From: an uncultured Bacillota bacterium
GTDB lineage: Bacteria; Bacillota; Clostridia; Peptostreptococcales; Anaerovoracaceae
Reading direction: 5' to 3'
Assembly (NCBI GenBank): GCA_946631075.1
Contig: CAMOZS010000011.1
Coordinates: forward strand, 1-18,632
DNA length: 18,632 bases
Made by a program: the position numbers and the translations under genes. Positions 14,458 through 18,632 of this stretch are shown piece after piece (position 1 is the first letter of the stretch; each line of letters starts with the position of its first letter). The notes under the pieces are model-generated. The model was not told the DNA's origin. It worked only from the letters and a program-made list of their open reading frames with translations, and searched no databases.

Positions 14458-15848
14458 TCGATCTCGCTCCTTCCCGCAGCCTTCTCACGGATCTGCTCCC
14501 GCACTTTTTCCGCCACCTGATCCGCCAGATCGATGGAATCGGTGCCGTACAGAATGTAGATATCCTCTCCCGGATACAGGCGCAGGGCGCCGGGGGCGTC
14601 GGTCTCATCGTGGACGAAGGAGATCCGCTCGTCTTCGATCCCGGCGAATTTCAGGCGCAGATAATAATCCTTGGCTCTGGGGCCGGTCACGACGATGTTC
14701 CTGATATTGTCCTTATTCAGGAATTCGAAGTCGCAGTCGTAGAGCCAGCAGGTGTTCTCCGACCATACCGCCGCGTCGCTGAGATTGTTCATCATCATGA
14801 TCAGTTCCTTGTCGCCGGGAAGTCCGGAGACGTAGTCGAAGGCCCGGGAGGATCCCAGGGCGTTCCTGTCCTTTGACATCTGCCGGATGATGCGGTAGCC
14901 GCCGACCTCGTCGACATTGAAACGGCTCTTGACGATCTCCGTCTGATCCAAAAGCTGGCTGATCCGTTCGGGAGCATAGCCCAGCTCGCTGAGATAAGCC
15001 GTCACCGCCAGCACGTTGTAGATATTGAAAACACTTTCATTGAGCAAACGGAAGCCGTGCTCCCACTTGTCCCCGCAGCGGACATCCATCCGCATCCCTT
15101 CGGTATCGATGCTCCTGCCTTCATAATCCAGATCCGGGGAATGGAAGCCGCACTCGGGGCAGAAAGCTCTGCCGATGTGATGGTATCTGCGGTTGGTGTA
15201 CTGGAGGATGCTGTGGCATCTGGGACAGATCTGCAGATCGTTGACCAGGTTGACGCACTCCTTCACGTCCCCTTCCATGGACTCGAATCCGAAATAGACT
15301 CTGGGGTTTGCGGGGGCGACATTGCTGGCGATCAGGTCGTCTCCGTTCAGGATCAGCCTGGTCTTGGCCGGCATGGCCCGGCTCAGCACCCGGGAGATGT
15401 ACTCCGGATGCCCGTTTCGCATGATGGAATCTCTGGTCAGGTTGTTGATCAGCAGGAAGTCCGGCTCCATCATGGGAAAGACCACGCGGGAGGACCGCTC
15501 GTCGATCTCCAGAACAGCCGCGTCGCTGCGGCATCTTCCGCCCAGGCCCATATCACGGATAAAGGCTGTGGTCAGACCGGTGATGGTATTGGAGCCCTGG
15601 TTGTTGTCCAGGATCTTCTTGCCGTCCGCGGTCAGCATGCCGATCAGCAGGTTGCAGACGGTGGTCTTGCCGTTGGTCCCGGTGACCCCCAGGATCTGGC
15701 CCGGAACTTTGGCCTGACGCAGAAAATCAGGACAGATCTTCACCGCGATCCGTCCCGGGAAGTCCGTCCCTCTGTGCCCTGTCAGCTTCAGGGCGACGAT
15801 GGACAGCTTGGCACACCAGAGTGCCAGATAGAATTTCAATCGTTTCAT
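14454..15848 (-). CDS. murT: MurT-like Mur ligase (lipid II D-Glu modifying subunit)
   Basis: A 464-residue Mur ligase of the MurT type, which activates the alpha-carboxyl of D-Glu in lipid II with ATP. The central Mur-ligase domain has P-loop GVTGTNGKTT (54-63), EIDERSSR (114-121) and NNLTRDSIMRNG (135-146). The zinc ribbon inserted in this family is complete: CPRC at 208-211 and CPEC at 230-233. NIYNVLAVTAYLSELG (275-290) is the Mur helix that follows the ATP site. The C-terminal part (DUF1727 type) carries VKSRFN, WLYDCDFEFL (368-377) and VTGPRAKDYYLRLKFAG. Where MurT proteins usually show NDNYADGRDVSW this one reads NNLSDAAVWSENTCW, so an Asp thought to complete the GatD triad seems gone. 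A short hydrophobic N-terminal helix may bring it to the membrane. AAGGA precedes the ATG. It overlaps the GatD homologue. Confidence 0.88.
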   Translation of the reverse strand: MKRLKFYLALWCAKLSIVALKLTGHRGTDFPGRIAVKICPDFLRQAKVPGQILGVTGTNGKTTVCNLLIGMLTADGKKILDNNQGSNTITGLTTAFIRDMGLGGRCRSDAAVLEIDERSSRVVFPMMEPDFLLINNLTRDSIMRNGHPEYISRVLSRAMPAKTRLILNGDDLIASNVAPANPRVYFGFESMEGDVKECVNLVNDLQICPRCHSILQYTNRRYHHIGRAFCPECGFHSPDLDYEGRSIDTEGMRMDVRCGDKWEHGFRLLNESVFNIYNVLAVTAYLSELGYAPERISQLLDQTEIVKSRFNVDEVGGYRIIRQMSKDRNALGSSRAFDYVSGLPGDKELIMMMNNLSDAAVWSENTCWLYDCDFEFLNKDNIRNIVVTGPRAKDYYLRLKFAGIEDERISFVHDETDAPGALRLYPGEDIYILYGTDSIDLADQVAEKVREQIREKAAGRSEIE

Positions 15849-15858
15849 CTGAATGTCC

Positions 15859-16887
15859 TTATTTGTATTTGAATTCCGGAATGATCTTCTCTATGGTGGG
15901 CATGATCCCGATGCCTCCCGGGGTCTGCCCCGGCAGCTGCCAGAAGTCGTGGGCGCAGTAATTGTTGCCCTCGATGATGGCCGGACCGGTCGGCGTCACG
16001 GCGATATCCCATCCGACATAGCGCATCTGGGGAATGACCAGAGCCGCCTCTTCCGCCATCTTGATGACCTCCTTCCAATACGGGAGCACCATTCCGATCA
16101 GCGGCGTGTGGCTGTAGGGATGCTCCGTGTACTGGATGTCCGCCGTAGTATCTCCGGAGTGGGCCGGGAACATGAACTCCCCGGTCTCAAGATCGATCGG
16201 ACCGTGCAGTCCGTAATTGTCGACTACCCTGCCGTTGATGCCCATCTTGAAGACGGCGTAGATGGCATGGGGAACTCCCTTGGCGTCGATCAGGGTGATC
16301 ACCCGGAAGCAGTTGGTGGAGAATGGATAGATGGCGGCGATGTCCGGATGGTTCTCCACCACGTCCTCGATGGTAGCGAAGCCCTTCTCTCTGACATAGG
16401 CCGTGAAGGCTTCCGCGCTCTCGAAGTCCTTGGTCTCCAGCTTCTCGCAGCCGATACCGCAGGAGAGGTCCTTCATCTTGGCGAAGATCTTCTCCCTGGT
16501 GCTGAAGAATTTCGCGATGTCCTCGTCGGTGGCCGTCTCCAGGTCCAGGCACTCCCTGCCGATGAAGTCCTTGAATTTCTCGTTGAATTCGTTCTTGTTG
16601 TCAAAGTAGTGGGCGTAGTCGTGGTCGTTCATGAACATGATGAACTTCTTGCTGCGAAAACGGGTCATGTAAGTGTCCCGCTGCTCATGGGTCAGGTCCC
16701 ACCATTCAAAAATGACATAATCGTTGTATCCCGCCTGATAGCGTTTCATGCATCTGAGGATATCAAAAAAGCAGTAGGCCTTGCTTCTGCCGGATCTCTT
16801 GCTGGCTGTATCCACTACCTTGAAGAACTTACCGAAACTGGCCTGCCGGAACACCCGCAGATAATATTGCAATTTATTGTTTTCCAT
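15859..16887 (-). CDS. ATP-grasp enzyme, sugar-transfer-associated type (ATPgrasp_ST-like)
   Basis: With the ATG at 16887 (strong AAGGTGA ribosome-binding site) the protein has 342 residues; the open frame upstream of it covers the promoter and is not coding. The C-terminal half resembles the ATP-grasp family usually found near polysaccharide and cell-envelope genes: FRVITLIDAKG (184-194), AVFKMGINGRVVDNYG (201-216), and the metal- and ATP-binding end YVGWDIAVTPTGPAIIEGNN (290-309). ATP-grasp enzymes join a carboxylate to an amine through an acyl phosphate; the substrates here are unknown. There is no signal peptide or membrane helix, so it is cytoplasmic. It is the first gene of an operon, ten bases upstream of murT, which points to a role in peptidoglycan precursor or other envelope chemistry. 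I am sure of the fold class, unsure of the function. Confidence 0.85.
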   Translation of the reverse strand: MENNKLQYYLRVFRQASFGKFFKVVDTASKRSGRSKAYCFFDILRCMKRYQAGYNDYVIFEWWDLTHEQRDTYMTRFRSKKFIMFMNDHDYAHYFDNKNEFNEKFKDFIGRECLDLETATDEDIAKFFSTREKIFAKMKDLSCGIGCEKLETKDFESAEAFTAYVREKGFATIEDVVENHPDIAAIYPFSTNCFRVITLIDAKGVPHAIYAVFKMGINGRVVDNYGLHGPIDLETGEFMFPAHSGDTTADIQYTEHPYSHTPLIGMVLPYWKEVIKMAEEAALVIPQMRYVGWDIAVTPTGPAIIEGNNYCAHDFWQLPGQTPGGIGIMPTIEKIIPEFKYK

Positions 16888-16900
16888 GGAATCACCTTCC

Positions 16901-16919
16901 TGTATAAAAATACTATACA
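16901..16919. repeat. Inverted repeat TGTATA-N7-TATACA in the ATP-grasp gene leader
   Basis: TGTATA (16901-16906) and TATACA (16914-16919) form a perfect 6-bp inverted repeat around the expected transcription start, between the -10 box and the ribosome-binding site. It could be an operator for a dimeric repressor or a weak RNA hairpin. No regulator can be named. Confidence 0.5.
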
Positions 16920-16921
16920 AT

Positions 16922-16950
16922 ATCTTACCACATACCCGGTCCCCGCACAA
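16922..16950 (-). promoter_or_regulatory. Promoter of the ATP-grasp-murT-gatD-like operon
   Basis: On the minus strand TTGTGC (16950-16945), a 17-base spacer and TAAGAT (16927-16922), with an extended -10 TGG just before the box. It would start transcription about 30 bases before the ATG at 16887. Confidence 0.65.
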
Positions 16951-17006
16951 TAAAAACCACAAAATACAGTGGCGGCGGATCTTCTTTCCCTCCGGGCTGT
17001 TTCTTC

Positions 17007-17035
17007 TTGACGGATCCTTCCAAAGGCTGTATAAT
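17007..17035 (+). promoter_or_regulatory. Promoter of the Y-family polymerase gene
   Basis: TTGACG (17007-17012), a spacer of exactly 17 bases, and a perfect TATAAT (17030-17035). This is close to the vegetative consensus, as expected for a gene kept off by a repressor. Confidence 0.88.
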
Positions 17036-17043
17036 CCATCATG

Positions 17044-17059
17044 AAGAACATTTGTTCTT
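17044..17059 (+). promoter_or_regulatory. LexA (SOS) box
   Basis: AAGAAC-ATTT-GTTCTT is a perfect inverted repeat containing the Gram-positive LexA/DinR core GAAC-N4-GTTC at 17046-17057. It lies about 9-24 bases after the -10 box, over the expected transcription start, where LexA binding would block the promoter. The flanking bases are A/T where the B. subtilis consensus has C/G. Confidence 0.88.
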
Positions 17060-17117
17060 TTGTCGGGAGTCCACAGCAATCAACCATGAATCTGACCGCA
17101 TCGGAAGGAGGACACTC

Positions 17118-18542
17118 ATGCCGCTTACGACAGCTGCGGAATTTCCCGGCCATACCTATATTTGTATCGATCTTAAATCCTATTACGCCTCAGTCGAATG
17201 CGTCCACCGGGGCCTGGACCCCCTGCGGGCCCGGCTTCTGGTCGCCGACGAGAGCCGGTCGGACCAGACCATCTGCCTGGCAGTATCCCCTGCCCTCAAG
17301 GCCATCGGCGTCCCTTCCCGGCCCCGCCTCTTCGAAGCCCGCCAGGCCATCCGCCGCTACGAGCTGACCCACGGGACCAGCGTCGACTATATCATCGCCC
17401 GGCCCCGCATGGCCGCCTATGAACGGATCTCCGCCGAGATCTACGGCATCTATCTGCGCTATGCCTGCGCCGACGATATCCATATCTACAGCATCGACGA
17501 ATGCTTCATCGACTGCACCAGTTACCTCCATCTTTACCGCGGGCAGGCGGAGCGGGACGGGATCAGCCCGGCCCGGGCCATGGCCATGACCATCCTCCGG
17601 TCCGTGCTCGCAGATACGGGGATCACTGCTACCGTCGGGATCGGAAGCAATCTCTACCTGGCCAAGGTGGCCATGGACATCGTCGCCAAGAAGGCCCCGC
17701 CGGATGAGAACGGGGTCCGGATCGCGGAACTGGACGAACTGTCCTACCAGCTCCGGCTCTGGCAGCACCGCCCCCTCACCGATTTCTGGCAGATCGGGCG
17801 GGGCAAGGCCCGCCGGCTGGAGAAGGCCCTGATGTTCACCATGGGCGATGTCGCCGCCCGTTCCCGCCAGGACGAGGAATGGTTCTACCGGACCTTCGGC
17901 ATCGACGCCGAGATCCTGATCGACCACGCCTGGGGGATCGAACCGGTGACCATGGCCGACATCAAGAGTTACCGGCCCGGCCGCTCCAGCCTTTCCAGAG
18001 GCCAGGTCCTGCCCCGGACCTATCTCTTCGGTGAGGCCCGGATCGTCCTGCGGGAGATGATCGATGAGCTCTGCATGGATATGTTCTCGAAGAATCTGCT
18101 GGCCGGGACCTTCACCTGGTGGGTCGGCTACGACTTCAAGAGTCTGGAGAAGTATCCGTCCTACTCCGGTCCCCTGAGCATGGACTTCTACGGGCGGCTG
18201 CACCCCCGCCATTCCAGCGGCACGGTCCGGCTTGCCCGGCCCTCCAACGCGGCTGCCGACATATCCCCTGCCATCCTCGCCCGCTTCGACAGCGTCTGCG
18301 ACCGCAGGCTCCTCTACCGGAGGCTGTCGGTCTGCGCCGCTGACGCGTCCTTCAACGACGGGATCTTTCAGCTGGATATGTTCACCGACCGCCGGGAGGA
18401 ATGGCGGCAGCAGAAGATGCAGGGAGCCATGCTCCAGGTGCGGAAGAAGTACGGGGCCAACGCCCTCTTTCGCGGCATGGACCTTCTGGAGGGGGCTACC
18501 GCGCTGGAGCGCAACGGCCAGATCGGCGGCCACAGGAAATAA
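17118..18542 (+). CDS. Y-family translesion DNA polymerase (UmuC/UvrX-like), SOS-regulated
   Basis: An error-prone DNA polymerase that copies damaged templates. The start at 17118 follows AAGGAGG at seven-base spacing, giving 474 residues; the frame runs further upstream through the LexA box, which argues against an earlier start. The palm has ICIDLKSYYASVE (first metal-binding Asp) and YSIDECFIDCT (SIDE motif with the other carboxylates). The thumb/HhH part follows (ATVGIGSNLYLAKVAMDIVAKKAPP, then FWQIGRGKARRLEKAL), and then the little-finger region and a C-terminal tail with FQLDMFTD, a QLxLF-like beta-clamp-binding motif. It belongs to the UmuC-like group found in Bacillota (UvrX/YqjW type), not to short DinB. 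It is monocistronic as far as the window shows. The third codon positions look more GC-rich than in neighbouring genes. Confidence 0.95.
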   Translation: MPLTTAAEFPGHTYICIDLKSYYASVECVHRGLDPLRARLLVADESRSDQTICLAVSPALKAIGVPSRPRLFEARQAIRRYELTHGTSVDYIIARPRMAAYERISAEIYGIYLRYACADDIHIYSIDECFIDCTSYLHLYRGQAERDGISPARAMAMTILRSVLADTGITATVGIGSNLYLAKVAMDIVAKKAPPDENGVRIAELDELSYQLRLWQHRPLTDFWQIGRGKARRLEKALMFTMGDVAARSRQDEEWFYRTFGIDAEILIDHAWGIEPVTMADIKSYRPGRSSLSRGQVLPRTYLFGEARIVLREMIDELCMDMFSKNLLAGTFTWWVGYDFKSLEKYPSYSGPLSMDFYGRLHPRHSSGTVRLARPSNAAADISPAILARFDSVCDRRLLYRRLSVCAADASFNDGIFQLDMFTDRREEWRQQKMQGAMLQVRKKYGANALFRGMDLLEGATALERNGQIGGHRK

Positions 18543-18556
18543 AGGGAAGCGCGGTG

Positions 18557-18565
18557 TGCTATAAT
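18557..18565 (+). promoter_or_regulatory. Possible extended -10 promoter near the window end
   Basis: TGC-TATAAT (18557-18565) fits an extended -10 element 15 bases after the polymerase stop. No -35 is present (AAATAA at 17-base spacing). What it would transcribe lies beyond the right edge. Confidence 0.4.
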
Positions 18566-18587
18566 GAGAAAAACCATCGATGACAGA

Positions 18588-18610
18588 CCGGCCGCCCGGG
18601 CCCGGGCCGG
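18588..18610. repeat. All-G/C inverted repeat at the right window edge
   Basis: CCGGCC (18588-18593) and GGCCGG (18605-18610) flank two tandem CCCGGG copies (18595-18606), making 23 bases without A or T. Not followed by a T tract within the window, so not shown to be a terminator. Nothing else is recognisable in the last 90 bases. Confidence 0.45.
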
Positions 18611-18632
18611 ATCGGATGCCGGCGGGCCGGCC

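Noticed and set aside
16888..17079. A 64-residue N-terminal extension of the ATP-grasp protein.
   Set aside because: It would cover the operon's promoter, the LexA box and the polymerase promoter; the ATG at 16887 has a strong ribosome-binding site and gives a family-like N-terminus.
17007..17117. An N-terminal extension of the Y-family polymerase from an upstream ATG.
   Set aside because: It overlaps the -35/-10 and LexA box, and family homology begins only after the ATG at 17118, which follows AAGGAGG.
17190..18533. A 447-codon minus-strand open frame opposite the Y-family polymerase.
   Set aside because: The plus strand shows an intact polymerase with catalytic motifs, promoter and ribosome-binding site; the antisense translation has no recognisable features.
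18564..18632. A short frame open to the right edge, starting at ATG 18564 or 18580.
   Set aside because: The first ATG overlaps a TATAAT box and neither has a ribosome-binding site at the right distance; the translation is Pro/Gly/Arg/Ala-rich and resembles noise from GC-rich DNA.

Overview
The window looks like chromosomal DNA of a Gram-positive, low-to-mid GC-lineage bacterium, most likely a relatively GC-rich member of the Clostridia. The evidence is a tRNA-Ile T-box leader, SpoVG, a Gram-positive LexA box (GAAC-N4-GTTC), an OmpR-type two-component pair, and a MurT/GatD-type peptidoglycan module. The GC content looks clearly above 50% by eye. I see no phage, IS element, CRISPR array, tRNA or rRNA; this is core-genome DNA with tightly packed operons.

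Layout from left to right. (1) 1-2901, minus strand: isoleucyl-tRNA synthetase ileS, cut by the left window edge, behind a complete promoter, T-box leader (specifier AUC) and intrinsic terminator. (2) 2915-4998, minus: a sensor histidine kinase and an OmpR-family response regulator with a 4-base overlap. Divergent from them at 5161-5598 (plus) is a small, very basic secreted protein. Its promoter carries a direct repeat (TTAATG-N5-TTAATG) with the 11-base period typical of OmpR-family operators. (3) 5677-13101, minus: a five-gene cell-wall and housekeeping operon, murC-prs-pth-mfd-dapB, from a strong extended -10 promoter at about 13072-13101. (4) 13269-13562, plus: spoVG, divergent from murC, with its own near-consensus promoter and terminator. 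(5) 13657-16950, minus: a three-gene operon of an ATP-grasp enzyme, a MurT-like Mur ligase and a GatD-like amidotransferase homologue. (6) 17007-18542, plus: a Y-family DNA polymerase with a consensus promoter and a perfect LexA box just downstream of it, so an SOS gene.

The genes fit a theme of peptidoglycan precursor synthesis: dapB feeds diaminopimelate and lysine, murC adds L-Ala to UDP-MurNAc, and MurT/GatD-type proteins normally amidate D-Glu of lipid II. The most interesting observation is that the GatD homologue lacks every glutaminase motif I can align (nucleophile Cys to Gly89, His to Gln158, oxyanion loop changed), while its MurT partner keeps an intact P-loop and Zn-ribbon cysteines. 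A third enzyme of the ATP-grasp class sits first in the same operon. I infer a non-canonical D-Glu modification module in which the amine donor is not glutamine hydrolysed by GatD. A second point is that ileS is of the eukaryote-like IleRS2 class with the class I signature rearranged from HxGH to GIHH, a change linked in the literature to extreme mupirocin resistance.
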